From Mycobacterium simiae (GTDB lineage Bacteria; Actinomycetota; Actinomycetes; Mycobacteriales; Mycobacteriaceae), in assembly GCF_008370645.1 (NCBI RefSeq), contig NZ_VTZN01000019.1, positions 1 through 46,730 on the forward strand: a DNA stretch of 46,730 nt, read 5' to 3'. A program made the translations under genes and the position numbers. Positions 35,526 through 45,041 of the stretch are shown piece after piece (within the stretch, counting starts at the first letter, position 1; every line of letters begins with the position of its first letter). The notes under the pieces were generated by a model, which had not been told where the DNA came from, did no database searches, and saw only the letters and a list, made by a program, of their open reading frames with translations.

Positions 35526-36503
35526 GTGTTCCCGTTCCACTACATCAAGCCCGCCGACGAGCTGTCGGCGTTGCGAGCGGGGGCAGCCGGAGGTCGCTAC
35601 ATCGCCGGCGGCACCATGCTGGTCGACCTGATGCGCGAAACGGTGGAACGTCCCGAGCTCCTGGTCGACATCAACGCCCTGCCCTACACGTCGATCGACG
35701 TGCAGCCAGGAACGATTCGCGTCGGGGCCCTGGTTCGGGTGGCCGAGCTCGCCGCCCATCCTGTTGTACGGCAACAAGCTCCGATGATCAGTCAAGCCCT
35801 GGAGCTCACTGCTTCCGCACAGCTGCGCAACTTGGCAACTGTCGGCGGCAATCTGCTGCAGCGCCCACGGTGTTTGTACTTCCGTGATGTGTCGGCCGCG
35901 TGCAACCGGCGCACTCCCGGCGCCGGCTGCTCGGCTATTGAAGGGCGCAACCGCACGCACGCAATACTTGGCACCAGCCGCCACTGCATAGCCACCCACC
36001 CATCAGACCTGGCGGTGGCGCTGCTGGCGCTGGATAGCGTCGTCGTAGCTCGGACAATCGCTCGGGAACGGCGATTTGCGCTGGCTGATCTGTTTCGGCA
36101 GCCCGGCGACTCGCCGCACTGGGAGCACAACCTCGGCCCGGGCGAGCTGATCGTCGCGATCGAGGTAACGACTGGGCCGGCGGCCCGCCGGTCCGGGTAT
36201 CTGAAAGTCCGTGATCGCGAGTCATTCCAGTTTGCCCTGGTGTCGGCGGCCGTGGCACTCGACGTCGCTGCCGGCACGATACGCAGCGCCAGGATCGCCG
36301 TGGGAGGGGTTGCGACCGTGCCGTGGCGCTTGCCGGCCGTTGAAGCAGCGTTGCGGGGCAGGCCAGCCGATGCAGACGTGTTCCGTCGTGCCGCCGCGCT
36401 CGCCGCTGACGGTGCAAAGCCACTGCGGGAGAACGGTTTCAAGGTCGAACTCCTCAAGCGCACGGTGGAGAGGCAACTGGCCACCGTGGCGGTGATGCCA
36501 TGA
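35526..36503 (+). CDS. paoB: Molybdenum hydroxylase FAD subunit (PaoB-like)
   Basis: Passes electrons from the molybdenum/Fe-S subunits to the external acceptor through FAD. The 325-residue protein has the FAD-binding AGGRYIAGGTMLVDLM (about 21-36), NLATVGGNLLQRPRC and a C-terminal CO-dehydrogenase flavoprotein domain (RSGYLKVRDRESFQFALVSA). An insertion carries Cys 116, 126, 135 and 154 (RPRCLYF, ACNRR, GAGCSA, HCIATHPSDL), the pattern that binds an extra [4Fe-4S] cluster in PaoB. GTG start with a 3-base gap from paoA; ATGA overlap with paoC. Confidence 0.9.
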   Translation: MFPFHYIKPADELSALRAGAAGGRYIAGGTMLVDLMRETVERPELLVDINALPYTSIDVQPGTIRVGALVRVAELAAHPVVRQQAPMISQALELTASAQLRNLATVGGNLLQRPRCLYFRDVSAACNRRTPGAGCSAIEGRNRTHAILGTSRHCIATHPSDLAVALLALDSVVVARTIARERRFALADLFRQPGDSPHWEHNLGPGELIVAIEVTTGPAARRSGYLKVRDRESFQFALVSAAVALDVAAGTIRSARIAVGGVATVPWRLPAVEAALRGRPADADVFRRAAALAADGAKPLRENGFKVELLKRTVERQLATVAVMP

Positions 36504-38668
36504 CCCAGGCATTCACCGCTGGGCAGGTGGTCTGCGGACAACCGATCGCCCGGGTGGACGGCCCGCTGAAGGTGACCGGTAAGGCCCGCTACGCGGCCGA
36601 CAACCAGATTCCCGGGCTGGTGTACGCCGCGCTGGTCTGCAGCACGGTGGCAGGTGGCGCCATCGACCGCGTGGACACCGGTGCCGCGCTGTTGCAGCGT
36701 GACGTACTTGCGGTGCTGATCGACTTCGCCGAGGTGAAACTGCCCTTCGACACTCGCCAGGTTTCCTTCTTCGGGCAGCCAGTCGCCGTGGTGGTCGCCA
36801 CCACACTCGAGGCGGCAGCCCACGGAGCCGAGCGTGTCCATGTCCGTTATTCCGGTCGGCCGCCGGTGACGGATATCGATGCGCCGCACGCCGTTACCCA
36901 ACCCGGACGTTTCATCAGGGACTACGCCCGCGGCGACCCGGAGCGGGCGCTGCGTCGCGCATCGGTGCTGTCAGATCTGCAGTACCGCATTGCCCGCAAC
37001 AACCACAACCCCATGGAGATGCCTGCCACCATTGCCAAGTGGGATGGCCTCCGGCTCACGGTCTGGGACAAGGTCCAGAACATCAGCTCAGCACAGCAAG
37101 CCTATGCCGCCGCCTTCGGTATACCGACCGACGACGTATGGCTGATCTCGCCGTTCGTCGGCGGCGCATTCGGTAGCGCCAGCCTGACCTGGCCGCACCA
37201 GCTGCTCACCGCGTTCGCCGCGCGCCGAATCCGGCGACCCGTCAAGTTGGTGCTGAACCGTAGGCAGATGTACAGCGGAATCGGGTACCGGCCTGCCAGC
37301 CGCCAGCGCATGGCGATCGGGGCGGACCAATCCGGGCGCATCGATGCCATCATCCACGAGGGGCGCACCGAGGCAGCCAAATACGCGGTCTATGAGGATG
37401 GCATCGTCCGCAGTCCGCAATTCGTGTACCGGGCGCCTAACATGCGTTCGACGTATCGCGTTGTTCGACTCGACGTCAATCTGCCGTGGTTTATGAGGGG
37501 ACCCGGTGCGGTTACCGGAACCTTTGCGCTCGAGTGCAGCATGGACGATCTCGCCCACCGCCTGGGCATGGACCCGATCGAGTTGCGGATGCGCAACGAA
37601 CCCGATGTCGACCAGACCAACGGCCAGCCGTTTTCCACCAGACGACTCACCGAGTGCCTCAGCCAGGGCGCGGCAACCTTCGGGTGGAACCGGCGAAATC
37701 CGACGCCCGGAATCACCCGCGACGGCAATCAGCTTGTCGGGATGGGGATGGCTGTTGCGGCCTATCGCACGTATCGCAGTGACTGTGCGGCCAGCGCAAA
37801 GGTCTTCGCCGATGGCACTGCCGAGGTGAAATGTGGAACCAGTGACATGGGACCTGGAACGTATACGTCGATGACGCAAGTCGCCGCCGATGCCCTCGGG
37901 ATGCCGCTGAGCCGGGTGCGATTCGCGTTGGGCGATAGCAGCTTCCCGGCGGCGCCGCCGCACTCCGCCTCGCGCACCATGGCGAGCGTGGGCTCTGCGG
38001 TATTCATGGTCGCCAGCACGCTGCGCGACAGGTTCATTCGCATGGCGATTATTGACCCGCGATCGCCGCTGCACGGCCTGCGCCCAGAGGACATCGCGGT
38101 CGCCGACGGCCGCTTGATTTTTCGCGCCGGACCCGAGCGTGGCGACTCGTATCAGGAACTGTTGCGCCGACGCGGCTGGTCGGTGCTGGATTTCGAACAG
38201 ACTTGGAAACCCGACGACGCCGCCTATCGATACTCGATCTACGCTTACGGTGCCGTATTTGCTGAAGTCAGCGTCGACCCAGTACTTCCGACCGTGCGGA
38301 TTCGTCGCATCTATGGGTGTTACGACGCGGGTAAGGTCATCAATCCCAGACTCGCGCATAGTCAGGCTATCGGAGGCATGGTCGGAGGAATTGGGATGGC
38401 GTTGTTGGAAGGAACCGACCTGGATCACCGAGACGGCCGCATAGTCAACGCGAACATGTCGGATTACCTGGTACCGGTCAACGCTGATATCCCTGCGCTG
38501 GACGCAGCCTTCTTGCTGGCCGAGGACACGATCGCCGACCCGATCGGCGTTAAGGGACTCGGCGAGTTAGTGATCGTCGCGGTGCCCGCAGCGATTGCCA
38601 ACGCGGTGTTCAATGCCACTGGCCGACGAGTCACCGATTTGCCCATCACAGTGGAGAAGCTGCTGTGA
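36500..38668 (+). CDS. paoC: Molybdenum hydroxylase large subunit (PaoC-like)
   Basis: Molybdopterin-binding catalytic subunit of an aldehyde oxidoreductase, 722 residues. In order: the a/b hammerhead domain with GKARYAADNQIPGLVYA (about 30-46), cofactor segments GGAFGSASLTWPHQL and MRGPGAVTGTFALE, GTSDMGPGTYTSMTQVAADAL, the HSASRTMASVGSAV loop and the active-site glutamate near residue 689 in VKGLGELVIVAVPAAI. RGPG and the missing AYRCSFR loop separate it from CO dehydrogenase CoxL. The ATG overlaps paoB. Maturation normally needs an XdhC/PaoD chaperone, which is not encoded in this window. Confidence 0.92.
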   Translation: MTQAFTAGQVVCGQPIARVDGPLKVTGKARYAADNQIPGLVYAALVCSTVAGGAIDRVDTGAALLQRDVLAVLIDFAEVKLPFDTRQVSFFGQPVAVVVATTLEAAAHGAERVHVRYSGRPPVTDIDAPHAVTQPGRFIRDYARGDPERALRRASVLSDLQYRIARNNHNPMEMPATIAKWDGLRLTVWDKVQNISSAQQAYAAAFGIPTDDVWLISPFVGGAFGSASLTWPHQLLTAFAARRIRRPVKLVLNRRQMYSGIGYRPASRQRMAIGADQSGRIDAIIHEGRTEAAKYAVYEDGIVRSPQFVYRAPNMRSTYRVVRLDVNLPWFMRGPGAVTGTFALECSMDDLAHRLGMDPIELRMRNEPDVDQTNGQPFSTRRLTECLSQGAATFGWNRRNPTPGITRDGNQLVGMGMAVAAYRTYRSDCAASAKVFADGTAEVKCGTSDMGPGTYTSMTQVAADALGMPLSRVRFALGDSSFPAAPPHSASRTMASVGSAVFMVASTLRDRFIRMAIIDPRSPLHGLRPEDIAVADGRLIFRAGPERGDSYQELLRRRGWSVLDFEQTWKPDDAAYRYSIYAYGAVFAEVSVDPVLPTVRIRRIYGCYDAGKVINPRLAHSQAIGGMVGGIGMALLEGTDLDHRDGRIVNANMSDYLVPVNADIPALDAAFLLAEDTIADPIGVKGLGELVIVAVPAAIANAVFNATGRRVTDLPITVEKLL

Positions 38669-38906
38669 AGCGCACGATGTGTCCCGCAGGTCCGGGTGGG
38701 CGCTTGGGCATGACGCCCGCGGGCTCGAATGTAACGACGTTTACGCGAAATCCGAAATGCATCCAGTAGGCCGGCGGTTAGCGTCTACGCTGCTAGCGGG
38801 CGAGAAATCCGATTACCGCTGTGGAGGCTTCCGAGGTACCGGTTCCGGGCCGTGGCCGGAGCACCGGATCGAGCAGGCAAAATTGTGACCCGGTGGCTGA
38901 CACGAG
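38669..38906. other. Gap between paoC and mmpS2
   Basis: No gene is supported in these 238 bases. GAAATCCGA occurs at 38747-38755 and 38804-38812 (57 bases apart), possibly a regulator site for mmpS2. No long hairpin that would clearly end paoABC is visible. Confidence 0.35.
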
Positions 38907-38912
38907 GTGAGA

Positions 38913-39350
38913 ATGATTCCGGTTACCAGAATTGTCAAGCGGATGTGGTTGCTGCTCGCCGTCGTCGCCGTGGCCGTTGTCGCAGGGCTCGGTATCTATC
39001 GGCTGCACCGCATCTTCGGCGTTCACGAGCATCCCGTTGTCAAGGTCAAAGCCGATGACGATGTGCCGCAGTTCAACCCGAAGCGAGTGACTTATGAAGT
39101 CTTTGGCCCTGCCCCGACCGCCAAGATCGCCCTATTGGACCCCGAGGCCAGGGTGCAACGAATCGACAGCACGCCGCTCCCGTGGTCGCAAACGGTCACC
39201 ACGACGCTGCCCGCGGTCAGCGTCAACGTGATGGCGCAGAGTAGCGGCGACACGATCGGCTGCCGGATCCTCGTGAACGACGCAGTCAAGGACGAAAAGA
39301 TTGCCGCCGGACCAAGAGCCCTCGCCTTCTGCCAGGTGACATCCGGATGA
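38913..39350 (+). CDS. mmpS2: MmpS-family membrane protein MmpS2
   Basis: Small partner of an MmpL transporter, 145 residues. One N-terminal membrane helix (about 10-30, [19 protein letters not shown]) precedes a periplasmic domain with the MmpS pattern: [42 protein letters not shown] and [14 protein letters not shown]. MmpS proteins help assemble or couple the MmpL pump. The ATG gives [15 protein letters not shown] two codons earlier is also open. It overlaps mmpL2 by ATGA. Confidence 0.93.
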   Translation: MIPVTRIVKRMWLLLAVVAVAVVAGLGIYRLHRIFGVHEHPVVKVKADDDVPQFNPKRVTYEVFGPAPTAKIALLDPEARVQRIDSTPLPWSQTVTTTLPAVSVNVMAQSSGDTIGCRILVNDAVKDEKIAAGPRALAFCQVTSG

Positions 39351-42262
39351 GCGAAAAAGACGAACCTACTGCCGCTCGGCCGTTACTGCCGCGCATGATC
39401 CGTGGGTTTGCGATCGTGATCGTGCTCTTTTGGCTGGCGTTGACCGCCATCGTCAATCTCGCGGTGCCGCAACTGGAAGTAGTGGGCAAGGCGCACTCGG
39501 TATCGATGAGCCCTAGCGATGCCCCGTCGATCGAAGCGATAAAGCGCGTTGGTCAGGTATTCAATGAGTTCGATTCCGACAATGCGGTGACGATTGTGCT
39601 GGAAGGTCGCCAGCAACTCGGTGATGACGCGCACCACTTTTATGACAAGCTATTGCAAAAACTTTCGGCTGATACTCGGCATGTCGCGCACATCCAGGAC
39701 TTCTGGGGAGACCCGTTGACGGCGGCGGGATCGCAAAGTGCCGATGATAAAGCTGCCTATGTGGTCGTCTATCTCGTCGGCAACAATGAAACGGAAGCAT
39801 ACAACTCGGTCCACGCCGTGCGGAATATCGTCGACACCACACCGCCACCGAGTGGGATCAAGACCTATGTCACCGGCCCGTCAGCGCTCAACGCCGATCA
39901 ATCCGAGGCCGGAGACAAAAGTATTGCCAAGGTCACTGTGATCACCACTCTGGTGATTGCAGTGATGTTACTGTTCATCTACCGCTCTATCGTTACTGCG
40001 ATTCTCGTCCTGATCATGGTCGGAATCGACCTGGGCGCAATCCGCGGCATCGTCGCCTTTCTCGGCCACCACAACGTTCTGAGCCTTTCCACCTTCGCGA
40101 CCAACCTGCTCGTACTCATGGCGATCGCCGCCAGCACGGACTACGCGATATTCATGCTGGGGCGTTACCATGAGGCACGCTACGCCGGCGAAGATCGCGA
40201 AACTGCGTTCTACACCATGTTTCATGGGACCGCGCACGTAATCTTGGGCTCCGGGTTGACCATTGCCGGCGCTATGTACTGCCTCAGCTTTGCTCGGCTG
40301 CCGTACTTCAAGACGCTCGGCCCGCCATGCGCGATAGGCATGTTCGTGGCGGTCCTGGCCGCGCTGACACTGGGCCCGGCTGTGCTGACGGTCGGCAGCT
40401 TTTTCAAATTTTTCGACCCCAAGCGCAGGATTAATACGCGGCGTTGGCGTCGAGTGGGAACGGCGATTGTTCGTTGGCCCGCGCCGGTTCTCGCGGCCAC
40501 CTGCGTGGTTGCGTTTGTTGGCCTGTTGGCCTTGCCCAGTTACAAGACGACCTACGATCTGCGCAAATTCATGCCGGCCAGTATGCCGTCCAATGTTGGG
40601 GATACCGCCGCCGGACGCCATTTTTCGCAGGCTCGGCTCAACCCCGAGGTGCTGTTGATCGAGGCCGATCACGATATGCGTACCCCGGTGGACATGCTGG
40701 TGCTGGACAAGGTGGCCAAAGCTATCTTCCACAGTCCCGGGGTTGCCCAGGTCAAGGCGATAACGAGACCCCTGGGGACATCGATGAAGCATGCTTCGAT
40801 ACCCTTCGTCATCAGCATGCAGAACGTATCTAATGTCGAGAACTCGAAATTCATGAAAGACCGGCTGAACGATATGCTGCTGCAGGCGCAGGCGATGCAA
40901 GTGGCCATCGACACGATGCAGCGCATGTATGAACTTATGGGTGAGATCGTTGCCAACACTGACGACATAGACCGCTTGACCCACGACGTGTCGAACATCA
41001 CCAATTCAGTAAGAGATCACATTGCCGACTTCGAAGACGTGTTCCGGCCGATTCGCAGTTATTTCTACTGGGAAAAGCATTGTTATGATGTCCCTCTCTG
41101 TTGGTCGATTCGATCGCTCTTCGACATAGTCGATAATATCGACCAGTTGAGCGAAAAATTGGAATACCTGGGCAAAGATCTAGATATTCTCACCGTGCTG
41201 TTGCCGGAGATGCGGGCGCAGATGCCGCCGATGTTAGCCACGATGAAATTTATGCGCGAGATGCTGCTGATCTGGCACAGCACACTGACCGGCCTCTATC
41301 GGCAGTCCGACTCCAATCCTGCGGATCCCGGCGAAATGGGCCGGGCCTTCGACGAGGCCCAGGTTGACGACTCGTTTTATCTTCCGAAGTCGGCTTTTGA
41401 CAATCCGGATTTTCAGCGTGGTCTGAAGATGTTTTTGTCTCCCGACGGCAAGGCGGCTCGCTTTATCATCTCCCTCGAGGGAGATCCCGCGACACCGGAG
41501 GGTATTTCTCGGGTGGAGCCGATCAGGCAGGCGGCGAAGGAGGCAATAAAGGGGACCCCTTTGCAGGGTGCCGCGATTTACCTGGGTGGCACTGCCGCGA
41601 CGTTCAAAGACATTCAAGTGGGCGCCCTCTACGATCTGCTGATCGCAGGGGTCGCGGCGCTTAGCCTGATCCTGATCATCATGATGATCGTTACCCGAAG
41701 TGTGGTAGCCGCCGTGGTGATCGTGGGGACGGTGCTGCTGTCGATGGGCGCTTCTTTCGGTCTTTCTGTGCTGGTCTGGCAGGACATTCTGGGCATCGAG
41801 CTGTACTGGTTGGTGTTGGCGATGTCGGTGATCCTGTTGTTGGCCGTGGGATCGGACTACAACCTGTTGCTGGTCTCACGGCTCAAAGAGGAAATTGGTG
41901 CCGGTTTGAACACGGGAATCATTCGCGCGATGGCCGGCACCGGCGGGGTGGTGACGGCGGCCGGCATGGTTTTCGCGGTGACCATGTCACTTTTTGTCTT
42001 CAGCGATTTGCGGATTATCGGGCAGATCGGCACCACGATCGGCTTGGGCTTGTTGTTCGACACGCTAATCGTGCGCTCGTTTATGACGCCCTCCATTGCC
42101 GCGCTGCTCGGACGCTGGTTCTGGTGGCCGCAACGGGTGCGCCCGCGCCCAGCCAGTCACATGCTGCGGCCCTTCGGGCCCCGCCGCTTGGTTCGTGCCC
42201 TACTGCTGCCTCCCGAGAAAAACTCGCCAGCGCTGGATCGGCGCGGCACTTTCGTACCCTAG
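39347..42262 (+). CDS. mmpL2: MmpL-family RND transporter MmpL2
   Basis: Large membrane transporter of 971 residues, the family's usual size. One helix near the start (about 20-40), a periplasmic loop with [20 protein letters not shown], five helices (about 195-345, with [16 protein letters not shown]), a cytosolic/linker region, a second long periplasmic loop (about 410-755) including a coiled coil, then five helices with [16 protein letters not shown], whose Asp-Tyr pair relays protons. Its cargo is unknown; MmpL proteins usually export lipids or siderophores. Its middle looks less GC-rich by eye than neighbouring genes. Confidence 0.94.
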   Translation: MSEKDEPTAARPLLPRMIRGFAIVIVLFWLALTAIVNLAVPQLEVVGKAHSVSMSPSDAPSIEAIKRVGQVFNEFDSDNAVTIVLEGRQQLGDDAHHFYDKLLQKLSADTRHVAHIQDFWGDPLTAAGSQSADDKAAYVVVYLVGNNETEAYNSVHAVRNIVDTTPPPSGIKTYVTGPSALNADQSEAGDKSIAKVTVITTLVIAVMLLFIYRSIVTAILVLIMVGIDLGAIRGIVAFLGHHNVLSLSTFATNLLVLMAIAASTDYAIFMLGRYHEARYAGEDRETAFYTMFHGTAHVILGSGLTIAGAMYCLSFARLPYFKTLGPPCAIGMFVAVLAALTLGPAVLTVGSFFKFFDPKRRINTRRWRRVGTAIVRWPAPVLAATCVVAFVGLLALPSYKTTYDLRKFMPASMPSNVGDTAAGRHFSQARLNPEVLLIEADHDMRTPVDMLVLDKVAKAIFHSPGVAQVKAITRPLGTSMKHASIPFVISMQNVSNVENSKFMKDRLNDMLLQAQAMQVAIDTMQRMYELMGEIVANTDDIDRLTHDVSNITNSVRDHIADFEDVFRPIRSYFYWEKHCYDVPLCWSIRSLFDIVDNIDQLSEKLEYLGKDLDILTVLLPEMRAQMPPMLATMKFMREMLLIWHSTLTGLYRQSDSNPADPGEMGRAFDEAQVDDSFYLPKSAFDNPDFQRGLKMFLSPDGKAARFIISLEGDPATPEGISRVEPIRQAAKEAIKGTPLQGAAIYLGGTAATFKDIQVGALYDLLIAGVAALSLILIIMMIVTRSVVAAVVIVGTVLLSMGASFGLSVLVWQDILGIELYWLVLAMSVILLLAVGSDYNLLLVSRLKEEIGAGLNTGIIRAMAGTGGVVTAAGMVFAVTMSLFVFSDLRIIGQIGTTIGLGLLFDTLIVRSFMTPSIAALLGRWFWWPQRVRPRPASHMLRPFGPRRLVRALLLPPEKNSPALDRRGTFVP

Positions 42263-42266
42263 GCCC

Positions 42267-42545
42267 ATGACACAGTCGCCGCCTCGGCCTAGGCCCCACC
42301 GGGTGGAGCTGTTGACTCGCGACGGCTGCGCCATCTGTCTGCGGGTGTATGCGCAGCTAGCTGAACTGGCCGGCGAACTGGGCTTCGATCTGGTCAGCAC
42401 CGACGTGGACGCCGCGGCGTCGGCCGGCCATCCCGAGCTGCGGGCCGAATACGGGGACCGGCTGCCAGTGATCTTGCTCAATGGGAGCGAGCACAGTTAC
42501 TGGGAAGTCGACGAAGCGCGGCTGCGCGCTGATCTAGGCCGCTGA
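42267..42545 (+). CDS. Glutaredoxin-like protein (Rv0508-like)
   Basis: A 92-residue thioredoxin-fold protein with a redox-active C21-A-I-C24 pair (TRDGCAICLRVYAQL), AEYGDRLPVILLNG containing the cis-proline, and a DUF836-type C-terminus. Probably a glutaredoxin-like (possibly mycoredoxin-type) thiol oxidoreductase. The ATG lies 4 bases after the mmpL2 stop; the longer frame would overlap mmpL2. It precedes the haem operon. Confidence 0.88.
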   Translation: MTQSPPRPRPHRVELLTRDGCAICLRVYAQLAELAGELGFDLVSTDVDAAASAGHPELRAEYGDRLPVILLNGSEHSYWEVDEARLRADLGR

Positions 42546-42593
42546 GAAGGTCCTGACAGGTCGGCCGATTATTTGGTAGGCCACCTGACAAGC

Positions 42594-42606
42594 GTCTACC
42601 GTAGAC
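42594..42606. promoter_or_regulatory. 13-base palindrome upstream of hemA
   Basis: GTCTACCGTAGAC is a perfect inverted repeat with a one-base centre, 49 bases before the hemA start. It is a candidate operator for the haem operon. No known haem or iron regulator motif was recognised in it. Confidence 0.4.
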
Positions 42607-42654
42607 AGCAGTTCACTTTCTAAGACGCGAGGGAGCGGGCCAGGTGGTGCTGCG

Positions 42655-44064
42655 GTGAGCATCCTGCTCTTCGGGGTTTCGCATCGCAGTGCGCCGGTTT
42701 CGGTCCTGGAACAACTCAGCATCGACGAATGCGATCAGATCAAGATCGTCGACAGGGTGCTGCAGTCACCGCTGGTCACCGAGGCCATGGTGCTGTCCAC
42801 GTGTAACCGCGTCGAGGTCTATGCGGTGGTCGAGGCGTTTCACGGCGGCCTATCGGTGATCGGGCAGGTGCTGTCGGAGCACTCCGGCATGTCGATGGGC
42901 GATCTGACCAAACACGCCTACGTCCGCTACAGCGAGGCCGCCGTTGAGCACTTGTTCGCCGTGGCCAGCGGTCTGGACTCTGCCGTGGTCGGCGAGCAAC
43001 AGGTACTTGGCCAGGTCCGCCGCTCGTATGCCGCCGCCGAGGCCAACCGCACCGTTGGCCGGGTGCTGCATGAGCTGGCCCAGCGGGCGCTGTCGGTGGG
43101 TAAGCGGGTGCACTCGGAAACCGGAATCGACGCTGCTGGCGCCTCCGTGGTGTCGGTTGCCCTCGCCATCGCAGAACGCCAGCTGGGGGGGTTGGCCGGC
43201 AAGACCGCTGCGGTGGTTGGCGCCGGGGCGATGGGTGCCCTGGCGTCCGCGCACCTGACTCGGGCCGGTATCGGGGAAATTCATGTGCTCAACCGGTCGT
43301 TGGCCCGGGCGCAACGACTTGCCGCCAAGATCCGTCATTCGGGTGTGCGAGCCCAAGTGCTGACCCTGGACCGGCTGGCCGACGCGTTGTCGGATGCCGA
43401 CGTGGTGGTCAGTTGTACCGGCGCGGTGAGTCCGGTGGTTTCGCTGGCCGATGTGCACCACGCGCTGGCTCACGTGCGCCGCGACGAAGACACTCAACCG
43501 CTGGTCTTCTGCGATCTGGGGATGCCGCGTGACGTCGATCCGGCGGTGGCCGGTCTGCCGGGAGTCTGGGTCGTCGATGTGGACCGCGTCCAACGCGAAC
43601 CGTCCGCGCACGCCAGCGCCGCCGACGTCGATGCGGCCCGCCACATCGTCGCCGCCGAAGTTGCCGCCTACCTGCTGGGGCAGCGGATGGCCGAGGTCAC
43701 TCCGACGGTGACAGCGCTGCGTCAGCGCGCCGCCGAGGTGGTGGAGGCAGAGTTGCTGCGTCTGGACAACCGGCTGCCCGGGCTGGAAAGCGCCGAGCGC
43801 GAAGAGGTGGCCCGCACGGTGCGGCGGGTAGTGGACAAGCTGCTGCACGCACCCACCGTGCGAATCAAGCAGCTGGCCAGTGCTCCGGGCGGGGACAGCT
43901 ACGCCGAGGCGCTGCGCGAGCTCTTCGAACTGGATCAAACCGCTGTCGACGCTGTCGCAACCGCAGCAGAATTGCCGCTACTGTCCAGCGGGTTCGATGC
44001 CGCGGCGCGCCAGCAGGGTGCCGGTGTCGTGCCGGGCATCCCCGACCCGGCTACCGAGTGCTGA
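42655..44064 (+). CDS. hemA: Glutamyl-tRNA reductase HemA
   Basis: First committed step of the C5 pathway to tetrapyrroles, reducing glutamyl-tRNA to glutamate-1-semialdehyde. The 469-residue protein has GVSHRSAPV, the catalytic Cys50 in [25 protein letters not shown], the NADPH motif [12 protein letters not shown] and the C-terminal dimerisation domain [14 protein letters not shown]. The GTG start is the only suitable in-frame codon; the purine-rich GGGAGCGGG lies about 15 bases upstream, further than usual. hemC follows with no gap. Confidence 0.95.
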   Translation: MSILLFGVSHRSAPVSVLEQLSIDECDQIKIVDRVLQSPLVTEAMVLSTCNRVEVYAVVEAFHGGLSVIGQVLSEHSGMSMGDLTKHAYVRYSEAAVEHLFAVASGLDSAVVGEQQVLGQVRRSYAAAEANRTVGRVLHELAQRALSVGKRVHSETGIDAAGASVVSVALAIAERQLGGLAGKTAAVVGAGAMGALASAHLTRAGIGEIHVLNRSLARAQRLAAKIRHSGVRAQVLTLDRLADALSDADVVVSCTGAVSPVVSLADVHHALAHVRRDEDTQPLVFCDLGMPRDVDPAVAGLPGVWVVDVDRVQREPSAHASAADVDAARHIVAAEVAAYLLGQRMAEVTPTVTALRQRAAEVVEAELLRLDNRLPGLESAEREEVARTVRRVVDKLLHAPTVRIKQLASAPGGDSYAEALRELFELDQTAVDAVATAAELPLLSSGFDAAARQQGAGVVPGIPDPATEC

Positions 44065-44073
44065 TTGGCGCAC

Positions 44074-45024
44074 GTGATCCGGATAGGTACCCGGGGCAGT
44101 TTGCTGGCCACCACCCAGGCCGCGACCGTGAGAGACGCCTTGATCGCCAACGGCCACCCCGCCACATTGGTGACCATCAGCACCGCGGGTGACCGATCGT
44201 CTGCGCCGATCCAGAGTCTGGGGGTGGGCGTCTTCACCACTGCGCTGCGGGAGGCCATCGCAGCGGGCCGCGTCGATGCGGCAGTGCACTCGCACAAAGA
44301 TCTGCCAACCGCCCCAGACCCGAGGTTCACGATTGCCGCGATACCGCCTCGGAACGACCCCCGCGACGCAGTGGTAGCGCGTGACGGGTTGGTGCTTGCG
44401 GAGTTGCCGGCGGGATCGCTGGTGGGAACCTCCTCACCGCGGCGGGCCGCGCAGCTTAGAGCATTGGGTCTCGGTTTGGAAATCCGACCCCTACGAGGCA
44501 ACCTAGATACCAGGTTGAACAGGGTATGTAGTGGTGATCTTGACGCCATCGTGGTGGCCCGGGCCGGTTTGGCCCGGCTGGGCCGTCTCGACGACGTCAC
44601 TGAGACGTTGGAGCCGGTGCAAATGTTGCCAGCGCCTGCTCAAGGTGCGCTCGCGATCGAATGCCGTGCTGCTGACCGTGGGTTGGCAGCGGTGATGGCG
44701 GAATTGGACGACGCCGACACCCGAGCGGCGGTCACCGCCGAGCGTGCCCTGCTCGCGAAACTGGAGGCCGGTTGCTCCGCGCCGGTGGGTGCGATCGCTG
44801 AGGTGGTCGATTCCATCGACGAGGAGGGACGGGTCTTCGAAGAGCTGTCGCTACGCGGCTGCGTGGCGGCGCTGGACGGATCCGACGTGATCCGCGCATC
44901 CGGCGTCGGCAGTTCCGCCCGGGCCTGGGAGCTAGGTCTCTCGGTCGCCGCGGAGTTGTTCGAACTGGGCGCTGCGGAGTTGGTGTGGGGAGCGCGGCAC
45001 GACCCGCGCCAGGAAGTTGAGTGA
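44074..45024 (+). CDS. hemC: Porphobilinogen deaminase HemC
   Basis: Condenses four porphobilinogen molecules to hydroxymethylbilane. The 316-residue protein has [15 protein letters not shown], the catalytic Asp76 in [31 protein letters not shown] and the dipyrromethane-cofactor Cys234 in [16 protein letters not shown] at 44074 matches the orthologue; a TTG at 44065, directly after the hemA stop, is also in frame. It overlaps the next gene's first possible start by GTGA. Confidence 0.95.
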   Translation: MIRIGTRGSLLATTQAATVRDALIANGHPATLVTISTAGDRSSAPIQSLGVGVFTTALREAIAAGRVDAAVHSHKDLPTAPDPRFTIAAIPPRNDPRDAVVARDGLVLAELPAGSLVGTSSPRRAAQLRALGLGLEIRPLRGNLDTRLNRVCSGDLDAIVVARAGLARLGRLDDVTETLEPVQMLPAPAQGALAIECRAADRGLAAVMAELDDADTRAAVTAERALLAKLEAGCSAPVGAIAEVVDSIDEEGRVFEELSLRGCVAALDGSDVIRASGVGSSARAWELGLSVAAELFELGAAELVWGARHDPRQEVE

Positions 45025-45041
45025 GTGACGTGGGAGCGACA

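Noticed and set aside
37088..38428. Minus-strand open frame of 446 codons inside paoC
   Set aside because: Antisense to clearly conserved molybdenum-enzyme motifs; its translation has no recognisable domain.
34929..38668. Reading the three-gene operon as a CO dehydrogenase (coxSML)
   Set aside because: The large subunit lacks the AYRCSFR active-site loop, the small subunit has a Tat signal, the gene order is Fe-S/FAD/Mo, and the FAD subunit has the PaoB-type extra cysteines.
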